From NCBI GenBank assembly GCA_038134285.1, contig JAYPUW010000008.1, forward strand, positions 1 through 64,000: a stretch of 64,000 bases of DNA, written 5' to 3'. The DNA is from UBA3478 sp038134285. Lineage in GTDB: Bacteria > Bacteroidota > Bacteroidia > Flavobacteriales > Flavobacteriaceae. The notes under the pieces were generated by a model. The model was given only the letters and a program-made list of their open reading frames with translations. It did no database searches and was not told where the DNA came from. A program made the position numbers and the translations under genes. This document shows positions 1-7,991 of this stretch, piece after piece; the stretch's first letter is position 1; every line of letters begins with the position of its first letter.

Positions 1-42
1 CACGTAAAAAAATTACTCGCCTTTTTTAAATCGAAAAGCTAA
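1..42 (+). CDS. C-terminal tail of an upstream gene, probably DUF58 protein (partial)
   Basis: The first 42 bases read as one open frame ending in a basic, hydrophobic tail (VKKLLAFFKSKS) and TAA. The stop overlaps the next start as TAATG, the same tight coupling seen through the rest of the cluster. In Bacteroidota the gene before the BatD-like/BatA genes normally encodes a DUF58 protein, after a MoxR ATPase. The identity therefore rests on position and on this short tail only. Confidence 0.45.
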   Translation, partial: HVKKLLAFFKSKS

Positions 43-1556
43 TGTCCATTCGTCAAATTGCTTTTTCTCTTCTTTCTCTTTTTGGGGGCTTTCTGAGCGC
101 CTATGGGCAAGACGTGTCTATAGCGATCGATCGCGACAGCTTACTGATTGGCGAACAGCTGACTGCCACCATCACCGCGCAAGCTGAGCCAGAATCTACA
201 GTGGTGTTTCCTGAAGGGCAGACCTTCAGTCCGATCGAGGTGATTAAAATAGGAAGTACAGACACCTTGGCTCAAAGACCTCAATTGATTCTAGAAAAGT
301 CTTATGTACTCAGTGCCTATGACCCCGGGAATTTTAAAATTACTCCTCAACAGGTCACAATAGATAAAAGGCCTTACTTAACGCCCAAGCTTGAAATTTA
401 CATTCAAGATGTGGCGGTAGACACCACCAAACAAGGTCTATACGGAATCAAATCTTTAGTGAAGGTCGACCGTCCGGATCGTTCCTTGTTCTACCTTATT
501 ATTGCTCTTGTTGTTCTGGCAGCAGCAGCTCTGGGCTGCTTCATTTACAAAAAACTAAAGAAAGAGGTTGCGCCTCCTTTAGATCCATTTGAAGAGACCC
601 AACGTTTGTTTGAATCGCTAAGAGCAAACACTAACGACATTGAAATTACGCAGTTGTATTACAGGGCCTCAGTTGGGTTCAAAAGATACATCAGTGTCCG
701 TCTAGGCTTTTCAGCGAACGAACGCACCTCGGCTGAACTGATGCTCTTGTTGTATCAACTCAACGAAAGCGAGCGGTACAATCTTGCACAAGAACAACTT
801 TTAACCCTTGAGAAGACTTTAGAGCGCAGTGATTTGGCCAAGTTCGCCAATTGGTCAGTAGGCATCGATGAAGTGCATAAGGATCTAGAGCTGTTCATGA
901 GAATCTTGACACAGATTGAAGAGAAGAAAAAAGCCGAAATCGAAGAAGTGGTCGTTCAACCCGTGCAACAAAAATCAAGGCGGACCAAAATTTTGATCGC
1001 CGTATCTATGGTGGCTTTAGCCTTAGCTTCTTTTGGAATTTACGGCCTGCAGGTAGGATTTGATAACGCAGTAGACGCCTTGATGCTGAACCGCTCTAAA
1101 AGAATGTATGAACAAGAATGGGTACAATCTTCTTACGGATTTCCTCCGGTAACTATAGAGAGTCCTGAAGCGCTCATTCGCGAAGAGGGTGTCTTTGTAT
1201 ACCAACACCCCTCAACTCATTTTAAGATTCTCGTAAAAGTCCTCTTAGACGAATCTCAAGCAGAACTTGATTTCAGGGCAAAATCTGAAGAACAGCTCAG
1301 TGCTTTTGAGGCGGATGGACTCACTAATATTATACCCAAAGGAGAGCTATTCACTACTCCGAATGATATTCAAGGATATCGTTCATATGGGACGGCAACC
1401 AATAAAGACAATACCCTCATACATTACGAGCACTTGATCTTCGGAGGACCTAAGTTTGCTCAAGAGGTAGTTATACTCGGAGAGGCCGAAGACCGTTGGG
1501 CGAACAAAGCAATTAAACGAATCTTAGATTCTATTAATGTAAGTACCGAGTTATGA
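42..1556 (+). CDS. BatD-like two-TM membrane protein, first full gene of the Bat cluster
   Basis: A 504-residue exported membrane protein. A signal peptide covers about residues 1-23. A BatD-like beta-rich region follows to about 140, then a first membrane segment at about 149-169. Next comes a cytoplasmic alpha-helical segment rich in charged residues (about 170-310), a second membrane segment at about 315-335, and a C-terminal extracytoplasmic region of about 165 residues that I do not recognise. The gene sits where Bacteroidota carry a poorly named gene between DUF58 and batA, and its stop overlaps batA as ATGA. Bat proteins are linked to oxidative-stress or aerotolerance phenotypes and probably form an envelope complex driven by MoxR. 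The exact role of this component is unknown. The tail beyond the second TM makes it longer than the versions I recall. Confidence 0.7.
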   Translation: MSIRQIAFSLLSLFGGFLSAYGQDVSIAIDRDSLLIGEQLTATITAQAEPESTVVFPEGQTFSPIEVIKIGSTDTLAQRPQLILEKSYVLSAYDPGNFKITPQQVTIDKRPYLTPKLEIYIQDVAVDTTKQGLYGIKSLVKVDRPDRSLFYLIIALVVLAAAALGCFIYKKLKKEVAPPLDPFEETQRLFESLRANTNDIEITQLYYRASVGFKRYISVRLGFSANERTSAELMLLLYQLNESERYNLAQEQLLTLEKTLERSDLAKFANWSVGIDEVHKDLELFMRILTQIEEKKKAEIEEVVVQPVQQKSRRTKILIAVSMVALALASFGIYGLQVGFDNAVDALMLNRSKRMYEQEWVQSSYGFPPVTIESPEALIREEGVFVYQHPSTHFKILVKVLLDESQAELDFRAKSEEQLSAFEADGLTNIIPKGELFTTPNDIQGYRSYGTATNKDNTLIHYEHLIFGGPKFAQEVVILGEAEDRWANKAIKRILDSINVSTEL

Positions 1557-2557
1557 ACCCTGGAATTTGGCAATCTTTTAGAGACGCGTACTGGTTTTGG
1601 GCTTTGGTTCCAATAGCCGCCCTATTGCTATGGCGACTCACGCGAAAAGGACCTCAATCAACAGTATTCTACTTCTCATCAGATCGCGCAAGCCTTGACT
1701 CATGGGTGGCAAAAGGTCGCAAGTCGCTGCACCTATTGAGGTTTCTTGCTTTGGCATTTCTAGTGGCAGCTTTAGCTCGTCCTCAGACCTCAGGGGTGAA
1801 TACAAGAACGACCACAACAGAAGGGATAGACATCGTGCTCTCTATTGATGTGAGTTCGAGTATGTTGGCAAAAGATCTCAAGCCGAACAGATTAGAGGCC
1901 TTAAAAGAGGTTGCTTCTAAGTTTATACTCGATCGCTTAAACGACCGCTTGGGCCTAGTCGTCTATGCCGGAGAAAGTTATACAAAAACCCCTCTGACCA
2001 CCGACACTGAAATCACGCTTTCTGCCTTAAAAGAGCTAGATTATGGAGCGATAGAAGACGGCACCGCCATAGGCATGGGACTCGCCACTGCAGTAAATCG
2101 TCTCAAAGAAAGCGATGGGCTCTCAAAGGTGATCATTCTGCTTACAGACGGGGTGAACAACAGTGGATTCATAGAGCCTCAAACGGCCGCCAATCTGGCC
2201 TTAGAATACGGCATCAAAATTTATACAATAGGTATCGGAACTAACGGCAACGCATTAACCCCTATTGCCTACAATGCAGACGGAAGCTTTAGATATGGGA
2301 TGAGAACCGTTGAAATTGACGAGCAACTGCTAGAAGAAATTGCCTCCTTAACAGGAGGTGCCTACTACCGTGCCACTGACAACCAAAGTCTTGAAGAGAT
2401 TTATGATGAGATCAATCAGCTTGAGAAAACAGAGGTAGAAGAATTCTCTTTCTACACCTATGATGAACATTATAGATTTTGGGTAATCGCAGCCTTAACG
2501 CTGCTCTTAATAGAAGCACTTTTAAAATATACCTTGTTTAAAGAGGCCTTGTCGTGA
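1553..2557 (+). CDS. batA: BatA, VWA-domain membrane protein
   Basis: A 334-residue protein with membrane segments near residues 14-28 and 61-75, a von Willebrand factor A domain, and a C-terminal membrane helix near 310-330. The metal-ion-dependent adhesion site is intact: DVSSS at about 99-103, a TD at the TPLTTD segment, and the LLTDG strand. It overlaps the preceding gene as ATGA and the next as GTGA. In the Bat system the two VWA proteins are thought to form a periplasmic complex with the TPR proteins. The pairing with a second VWA gene and the bat order make this identification firm, while the molecular function of the family remains unclear. Confidence 0.88.
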   Translation: MNPGIWQSFRDAYWFWALVPIAALLLWRLTRKGPQSTVFYFSSDRASLDSWVAKGRKSLHLLRFLALAFLVAALARPQTSGVNTRTTTTEGIDIVLSIDVSSSMLAKDLKPNRLEALKEVASKFILDRLNDRLGLVVYAGESYTKTPLTTDTEITLSALKELDYGAIEDGTAIGMGLATAVNRLKESDGLSKVIILLTDGVNNSGFIEPQTAANLALEYGIKIYTIGIGTNGNALTPIAYNADGSFRYGMRTVEIDEQLLEEIASLTGGAYYRATDNQSLEEIYDEINQLEKTEVEEFSFYTYDEHYRFWVIAALTLLLIEALLKYTLFKEALS

Positions 2558-3609
2558 TACTCCTAGACCTTCCATATTATCTGAATTACGGGCTAATAGC
2601 CCTAGGGGTTCTATTGGCGCTTTACGCATACAAACGTTGGTGGCAAAGAAAGGTATTAAGCGCTGCGCAGCCCAACCCAGAGCTGAGGGCAGTTGTGCTT
2701 GATCGCTTGGCCCCAGAGCGTTCAAAAGTTAGACCTGTCTTAAAGTTTGTTCTCCTGTTGTTATCAGTTGGCCTTCTTTTTGTAGCATTGGCAAATCCGA
2801 AAATTGGAACTCAACTGGGCACCGTAAAACGCGAAGGGGTTGACATTGTTTTTGCCATAGATGTGTCAAAAAGTATGCTCGCAGAAGACATTGCGCCAAA
2901 CCGCATTGAGAAGGCAAAGCGCATCGTGTCTGAAACGCTGAATCAACTGACTGGTGATCGCATTGGAATGATTACTTATGCGGCCACTGCTTTTCCTCAA
3001 CTTCCAATCACAACAGACTACGGAGCAGCAAAAATGTTCTTGCGCGGTGTCAATACCGACATGATGTCTTCGCAAGGAACTGCGATCAATGAAGCGGTAA
3101 AACTTGCGAGCACCTTCTACGATCCGCAAGGAGTGACAAGCAAAGTGCTCGTTCTGCTATCAGATGGAGAAGATCACAGCGAAGCAGGGATCGAAGCAGC
3201 AGGTTCGATCGCAAAAGAGTCTGGTATCTATATAGTAAGTATCGCCTTAGGAACTCCAGAAGGAGCTCCAATACCTGAAAAATCCAATGGAAAGGGTCAA
3301 AGCTTTAAGAAAGACTCCGACGGCAACGTCGTGATCTCTAAGCGAAACGACACCTACCTCATGATGCTCTCTGAACAGACGTCAGGAACCTTTATAGAAT
3401 CTTCAGATACAGCAGAAGCCATTGAAGCCCTCAAGTCTTTCTTAGATCGACTGGATAAAACCGCTTTTGAAACCCAAACCTATTCGGCTTACAAAGATCA
3501 ATTTCAATGGTTCATCGGTGCGGCGCTACTCCTGTTGTTTATCGATGCCGCATTATTCGAACGAAAAACTAAAAGTCTAATTTCAAGAATAAGATTGCGA
3601 CGCAAATGA
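2554..3609 (+). CDS. batB: BatB, VWA-domain membrane protein (GTG start)
   Basis: A 351-residue paralogue of BatA. It has N-terminal membrane helices near residues 11-25 and 61-80, a VWA domain with the MIDAS motif DVSKS at about 103-107, the LLSDGEDHS strand, and a C-terminal membrane helix followed by a basic tail. The start codon is GTG, overlapping the batA stop as GTGA, and no ATG lies close enough to compete. The end overlaps batC as ATGA, so expression is probably translationally coupled along the operon. It is expected to work with BatA and the TPR proteins BatC and BatE at the inner membrane. Confidence 0.87.
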   Translation: MILLDLPYYLNYGLIALGVLLALYAYKRWWQRKVLSAAQPNPELRAVVLDRLAPERSKVRPVLKFVLLLLSVGLLFVALANPKIGTQLGTVKREGVDIVFAIDVSKSMLAEDIAPNRIEKAKRIVSETLNQLTGDRIGMITYAATAFPQLPITTDYGAAKMFLRGVNTDMMSSQGTAINEAVKLASTFYDPQGVTSKVLVLLSDGEDHSEAGIEAAGSIAKESGIYIVSIALGTPEGAPIPEKSNGKGQSFKKDSDGNVVISKRNDTYLMMLSEQTSGTFIESSDTAEAIEALKSFLDRLDKTAFETQTYSAYKDQFQWFIGAALLLLFIDAALFERKTKSLISRIRLRRK

Positions 3610-4451
3610 GAAGTTTGATTTTGTTTTTAATGTTGATTGTAGGTGCTTCTGGAGCCTCGCTGGCGCAGCAGTCGCCAAAAGAAAGCCTAAAGAAAACCTA
3701 TGAAGGCGTGCTCTTTATTGACCAATCAGAAAGCAGCAAAGCCGAGCAGTCGTTCAGAACTGCTAGTGCTCAAGACACCTTGAATGCTATTGCAGACTAC
3801 AATTTGGGTAATACCCTTTTCGAGATTGGGGCAGCAGAAGAATCTTTTGGACATTTTAAGGCGGCTAGCCAAAAGGCTACAAGTGAAAGCTTAAGTCATC
3901 AGGCCTTTCACAACATGGGAAATGTCTTCATGAAACGGAAGGATTACGAAAATGCCGTTCAGGCCTACAAAGAGGCGCTCAAGAAGAATCCAGATGACGA
4001 TGAAACGCGCTACAATTATGCTTTAGCAAAAAAAATGCTTGAAGACGAACAACAACAAAACGATCAGAATCAAGACCAAGATCAGAACCAAGATCAGAAC
4101 CAAGATCAGGACCAAGAGAATCAAGATCAAGATCAGCAGAATGAAGGAGGAGATTCTGAAGAGAAAGGAGATCAGGATGAGTCGGATTCAGAACAAGATC
4201 AGTCTGACAAAGGTGGAGACGATCAGCAAGAAAAAGAAGAACAGAAGAAAGGAGACGGAGATCAGAAGCAAGAACAAGGAAGAAAGCCAGAAGATCAACC
4301 TCAAAACAACAGCCCACAGCCGCAAGAACTTTCTAAAGAGCAAATAGAGGCCTTATTACAGGCGCTTCAAAACGAGGAAAATAAAGTTCAAGAAAAAATG
4401 AACGCTCAGAAGGTACAAGGGCGTAAATTAAAAGTGGAAAAAGATTGGTAA
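3606..4451 (+). CDS. batC: BatC, TPR protein with Gln/Asp/Glu-rich low-complexity tail
   Basis: A 281-residue exported TPR protein. The signal peptide covers about residues 1-20 (ending SLAQQ). TPR-like helices run from about 30 to 145, including the segments DYNLGNTLFEIG and HNMGNVFMKRKDYENAVQAY. A long acidic and glutamine-rich linker (about 150-235) is encoded by short tandem DNA repeats and is followed by a charged helical C-terminus. TPR proteins of this cluster probably scaffold BatA and BatB. The linker repeat could vary in length between strains. The gene ends TAATG into batD. Confidence 0.85.
   Translation: MRSLILFLMLIVGASGASLAQQSPKESLKKTYEGVLFIDQSESSKAEQSFRTASAQDTLNAIADYNLGNTLFEIGAAEESFGHFKAASQKATSESLSHQAFHNMGNVFMKRKDYENAVQAYKEALKKNPDDDETRYNYALAKKMLEDEQQQNDQNQDQDQNQDQNQDQDQENQDQDQQNEGGDSEEKGDQDESDSEQDQSDKGGDDQQEKEEQKKGDGDQKQEQGRKPEDQPQNNSPQPQELSKEQIEALLQALQNEENKVQEKMNAQKVQGRKLKVEKDW
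4062..4137. repeat. Tandem 12-bp and half-unit repeats inside batC
   Basis: Near-identical units of the form GATCAGAACCAA, with 6-bp half-units GATCAA or GACCAA, run in frame through this segment. They encode the D-Q-N-Q pattern of the BatC linker. The unit is a multiple of three, so gains or losses would keep the frame. Confidence 0.8.
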
Positions 4452-6241
4452 TGAAACGGTATTTACTATTTACGACGCTGCTGCTTTCTGCTTTCTTGGG
4501 CTATTCTCAAGAAGAGCAGACGAAGTTTGAGGTGGTTGTGAGTAAAAACCGTTTGGGGCTAAACGAGCGACTTCGCGTATCGTTCGAGATGAATAAAGAC
4601 GGAGATATGTTTGAGCCTCCTGCATTTGACGATTTTGAAGTGTTGATGGGGCCTTCTCAGTCTATCAGTTCTTCGTGGATTAATGGTAAACGAAGCTTTT
4701 CAAAATCTTACACCTATGTGCTTAGACCCAAAAAGCAAGGACTTCTCACGATCGGCCCCGCATTCATCACCATAGAAGGGGAGCGCTACGCCACCGAAGA
4801 AAAAAAGGTTGAGATTACAGCGGAAGTGGCGAATCCGAATGCCCCGAAAACCGCCCAAGATGTTGCCAATGAAAGCCTGTATTTGGTGGCCTCTATTTCT
4901 AAGCCCAATCCTTATGAAAACGAGGCTGTGTTGGTAACCTATACCCTCTACTTTTCTCCGCAAGTTTACATTAACAACTTTGTTCCCGTAGACAATCCGG
5001 CCTACAATAATTTCTGGAGTCAAGATATTCCTATAAGTGAGTATGAAACGCGCAAAACAACTTATAGAAACGAGGTCTTTAATGCAGTAGATCTTAAGCA
5101 GGTTGTTCTCTATCCGCAAAAATCAGGTGAGCTTCCTATTGAACCTTTTTCGCTTGAGCTCTATGTTCAGATTCCTACTGGCCGTAGAGACTTTTTTGGA
5201 GATCCTATACTCAGATCCGCCACTAAGGTGGTTTCTGCGGGTTCGTCAGTAATTAACGTCAAAGCCTTGCCCACAGAAGGGCGTCCAGAGAACTTCAGTG
5301 GAGCCGTAGGGTCATTTAGTTTTGATGCTACTGCAGATAAGACTCGTCTCGATGCCAACGAATCGATGCAAATTCGTGTAGAAGTTTCTGGATCAGGAAA
5401 CTTGAAGCTCTTAAGGCTTCCTGAATTGAACCTCCCTTCTTCTTTAGAGCTATACGAGCCCGAGTTTAGCGATGAAGTGACCGTAAGCAGCAATGGTATG
5501 CGCGGTAAGGTGAGTGACACCTATACCGTGGTACCTCGGTATGTCGGAAGTTACCCTGTAGATGCGCTAAGCTTCAATTATTTTGATCCTGAAAAAGAAG
5601 TCTATATCGAGCTGAGTTCTATTCCTCTCACTGTAGAGGTCGAAAACGGACCGCGCAGAGCGGCGGCTTCTTCATCGGCAACTGCTGAGACAGCGAAAGA
5701 GGTTAGTCCTTCTATCAATGCAGCCAATGCGTTCGTCTCAAATTCCTTTAGCTCGGTTTTTTTACCTATTTCAAAGACAACCTGGCCTGGCGGAAGTGTG
5801 CATCTCATGATTCTTCTATTGCTCATAGCAGCACCTCTTGCTATAAGCCTCGTACAAAAATTCGTAGTGAATTCTCAGAGATCAAGCGCCTCAAAAGTTA
5901 AGCGTTCGCATCAAAAACGTCTTAAACAATTGTCAGCTGAGGCCGAAAAAGCATTGGCTTCTAACAGCAAAGATGCTTTCTATGATGCGGTCTCAAAAAT
6001 CTTAGATCATTCTTTGTCATTGGTAATGACTCAAAGTACACTGGGCATTTCTGAGAACCATCTCAAAGAACTACTGAATAAAACGTCATTTGAAGAAAAA
6101 GACTCGCATGAAATTGTCAGTCTCATGAACAAGGTTAACCTGATTAAATATAGTCCTGCAAGCAGCAGCGATATGCAATCTGATTTGGTAAGTCTGCAAC
6201 GCTTAGTGGAACTCATTCAATCAAAAGCAAACGAGAAATGA
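4451..6241 (+). CDS. batD: BatD, large exported membrane protein
   Basis: A 596-residue BatD (oxygen-tolerance) family protein. The signal peptide ends near AFLGYSQ. Repeated beta-sandwich regions follow, with the characteristic segments FEMNKDGDMFEPPAF and FSKSYTYVLRPKKQG. A single membrane helix lies near residues 455-475 (LMILLLLIAAPLAISLV), and a C-terminal cytoplasmic helical domain follows. I choose the ATG at 4451, which overlaps the batC stop as TAATG, over the TTG two codons upstream. It overlaps batE as ATGA. The family is membrane-anchored with its bulk outside the cytoplasm and is presumed to belong to the same complex as BatA-C and BatE. Confidence 0.87.
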   Translation: MKRYLLFTTLLLSAFLGYSQEEQTKFEVVVSKNRLGLNERLRVSFEMNKDGDMFEPPAFDDFEVLMGPSQSISSSWINGKRSFSKSYTYVLRPKKQGLLTIGPAFITIEGERYATEEKKVEITAEVANPNAPKTAQDVANESLYLVASISKPNPYENEAVLVTYTLYFSPQVYINNFVPVDNPAYNNFWSQDIPISEYETRKTTYRNEVFNAVDLKQVVLYPQKSGELPIEPFSLELYVQIPTGRRDFFGDPILRSATKVVSAGSSVINVKALPTEGRPENFSGAVGSFSFDATADKTRLDANESMQIRVEVSGSGNLKLLRLPELNLPSSLELYEPEFSDEVTVSSNGMRGKVSDTYTVVPRYVGSYPVDALSFNYFDPEKEVYIELSSIPLTVEVENGPRRAAASSSATAETAKEVSPSINAANAFVSNSFSSVFLPISKTTWPGGSVHLMILLLLIAAPLAISLVQKFVVNSQRSSASKVKRSHQKRLKQLSAEAEKALASNSKDAFYDAVSKILDHSLSLVMTQSTLGISENHLKELLNKTSFEEKDSHEIVSLMNKVNLIKYSPASSSDMQSDLVSLQRLVELIQSKANEK

Positions 6242-6999
6242 GCCGTTTAAGAATACTTTTCGCTTTTCTTTTAAGCACAACCTTCGTACTCGCGCAGTCT
6301 GATGATCCGAATGAATTATTTGATAGGGCGAATGAAGCCTATGTCGCTGAAGACTACGATGAAGCCATATCGCTTTATCAAACGATATTAGGTCAAGGGA
6401 TACATTCGGCAGAGCTCTATCTCAACCTTGGCAATGCCTACTTTAAAAGCGATAACACTGCTGCAAGCATACTCTACTACGAACGGGGTTTATTGGTTGA
6501 CCCGACAGACGAGCGCATTTTAAATAACCTCACCTTCGCAGAAAATCAGCGATTAGATAAGATAGATCCGCTCCCATTACCTCTTGGGCAACGCGTGGTA
6601 AAAAGCTTCTTTTCTGCGATATCGATAGAGGCTTGGGCCTTGATCAGTATGGTTTTGGGTGTCGCTGGTCTTGTTCTCTTCTTATACTATAGAAAGACGA
6701 GCAAACGACTTTGGTTCACTGCATCAATCACTTTCTACGCTTTGGCTCTGAGTGTGTTTGGACTCACCTTAAAAGCAAAAAATCTCGCAGAAAAAGATCA
6801 ATCCGCAATCATTTATGCCGCTAGAGTATTGGTCTTATCAGAACCTACAGAAGAAGCCCCTGTCGTATTCGAACTCCACGAAGGAACTAAAGTTCAAATT
6901 CTTGAGCGCTTTCAAGACTTTACCCATATTCGAATCGCAAATGGGCAGTCGGGCTGGATGAAAGACCGTGAATTACGAAGAATAAAGCTGAGTAACTAA
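6238..6999 (+). CDS. batE: BatE, TPR plus SH3-like domain protein
   Basis: A 253-residue last gene of the Bat operon. The signal peptide ends near TFVLAQ. TPR repeats run from about residues 20 to 105 (AYVAEDYDEAISLYQ, LYLNLGNAYFKSDN). Two membrane helices lie near 135-155 and 160-185. A C-terminal SH3-like domain follows (about 190-250: VLSEPTEEAPVVFELHEGTKVQIL). This TPR, two-TM, SH3b layout is typical of BatE in Bacteroidota. The SH3-like domain suggests contact with peptidoglycan or a partner protein. A new transcription unit begins about 30 bases downstream. Confidence 0.85.
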   Translation: MSRLRILFAFLLSTTFVLAQSDDPNELFDRANEAYVAEDYDEAISLYQTILGQGIHSAELYLNLGNAYFKSDNTAASILYYERGLLVDPTDERILNNLTFAENQRLDKIDPLPLPLGQRVVKSFFSAISIEAWALISMVLGVAGLVLFLYYRKTSKRLWFTASITFYALALSVFGLTLKAKNLAEKDQSAIIYAARVLVLSEPTEEAPVVFELHEGTKVQILERFQDFTHIRIANGQSGWMKDRELRRIKLSN

Positions 7000-7027
7000 G
7001 GTGTCTGCTTAAAGAATTAAATTGTCT

Positions 7028-7035
7028 TATCTTTG
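7028..7035 (+). promoter_or_regulatory. Putative -7 box TATCTTTG for carbonic anhydrase
   Basis: TATCTTTG matches the Bacteroidota -7 consensus TAnnTTTG exactly and lies 26 bases before the carbonic anhydrase ATG. No TTG sits at the usual -33 distance, so only half the promoter is clear. Confidence 0.45.
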
Positions 7036-7061
7036 AGTTTATCCCCTTAAATTTCCAAGAA

Positions 7062-7691
7062 ATGCATACCATTACTGCCGAAGCTCAATCTAAAATAACC
7101 CCTGAAACTGCCATCCAAATTTTGAAAAACGGCAATTTGCGTTTTCTGGAAGGAATTAGACAAAAGCGTGAAATCCAAACTCAAGTTGCAGAAACGGCAT
7201 CGGGGCAATACCCCTTCGCCTGCATACTTGGTTGTATAGATTCTAGGGTGCCGATTAGGCTCATTTTTGATCAAGGAATCGGGGATGTTTTTGGGGCTAC
7301 GGTTGCCGGTAACATTGTCAACGAAGACATTTTAGGAAGTCTTGAGTTCGGATGTAAAATTGCAGGTGCAAAACTAGTGGTTGTTCTTGGCCACACCTCT
7401 TGTGGAGCCGTTAAAGGCGCTTGTGACAAGGCAGAGTTGGGTAATCTCACCTCCTTGCTTGCTAAGATCAATCCAGCAATACAAAACATAAAAGAACCCA
7501 ATGATGCTAAGCAACGCACTTCTGAAAACAGCAGTTTTGTTGATGCGGTTGCTTTAGAAAACGTAAAACTGACCGTAAAAAACATCAGAACCTATTCGAA
7601 TGTGCTTAGAGGCATGGAAGAAGAAGGTGCAATCAAAATAGTCGGCGCTATGTATGATGTTAAGACCGGCGAAGTAGCTTTCTTAGATTAA
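7062..7691 (+). CDS. Beta-class carbonic anhydrase
   Basis: A 209-residue enzyme for reversible hydration of CO2 to bicarbonate. The beta-class zinc site is complete: Cys and the Asp-Arg pair in CIDSR, then His and Cys in GHTSCGA. No signal peptide is visible, so it is probably cytoplasmic. The length fits the compact bacterial form. The gene has its own likely promoter and does not overlap batE. A SulP transporter gene faces it across a 300-bp gap. SulP proteins of the BicA type move bicarbonate, so a joint role in inorganic-carbon supply is plausible but not shown. Confidence 0.9.
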   Translation: MHTITAEAQSKITPETAIQILKNGNLRFLEGIRQKREIQTQVAETASGQYPFACILGCIDSRVPIRLIFDQGIGDVFGATVAGNIVNEDILGSLEFGCKIAGAKLVVVLGHTSCGAVKGACDKAELGNLTSLLAKINPAIQNIKEPNDAKQRTSENSSFVDAVALENVKLTVKNIRTYSNVLRGMEEEGAIKIVGAMYDVKTGEVAFLD

Positions 7692-7741
7692 AAATTAACT
7701 AGGGCTTAGAATAGGGTTTCGTGAAAAACGTGACTAGATTG

Positions 7742-7954
7742 CTAAGGTCTTCTTCCACCCCCTCGTTGAGACACTACCTTCATATTGATGTTGCGTTCTT
7801 TAACCTTGTAGCCAAAGTCTTGCAATATTTCAAATTCATAAAAAAGCGAAATTATATCTTGCACACATCCTTCTCTTGAAGGAGGCTTTTTTGGATGAGC
7901 TCTAGCACATCCAAAAATGCTTACAATTACAAGAGTATTCCTTAGACGGAAAAG
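7742..7954 (-). pseudogene. Decayed or start-less reading frame in the carbonic anhydrase-SulP gap
   Basis: The 300-bp gap between the two convergent genes holds a 70-codon open frame on the minus strand with no ATG, GTG or TTG near its beginning, so I read it as a remnant rather than a gene. It begins with a hydrophobic stretch ending in a lipobox-like IFGC, followed by a Lys/Pro/Arg segment, a helix-like FYEFEILQDFGYKVKER and a basic end (QRGGGRRP). The AT-rich codon use matches the adjacent sulP rather than the carbonic anhydrase. I recognise no family. It may be a fragment of a small lipoprotein that arrived with the sulP block. Confidence 0.25.
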
Positions 7955-7991
7955 TTATACTATCAGGCTTCTGGTTCTGGCGTCAATAATT

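Noticed and set aside
3979..4347. Open frames on both strands across the batC linker
   Set aside because: They arise from the 12-bp tandem repeat read in other frames. They give monotonous K/I/T/R or L/S/D sequence, and the batC frame is firmly supported by operon structure.
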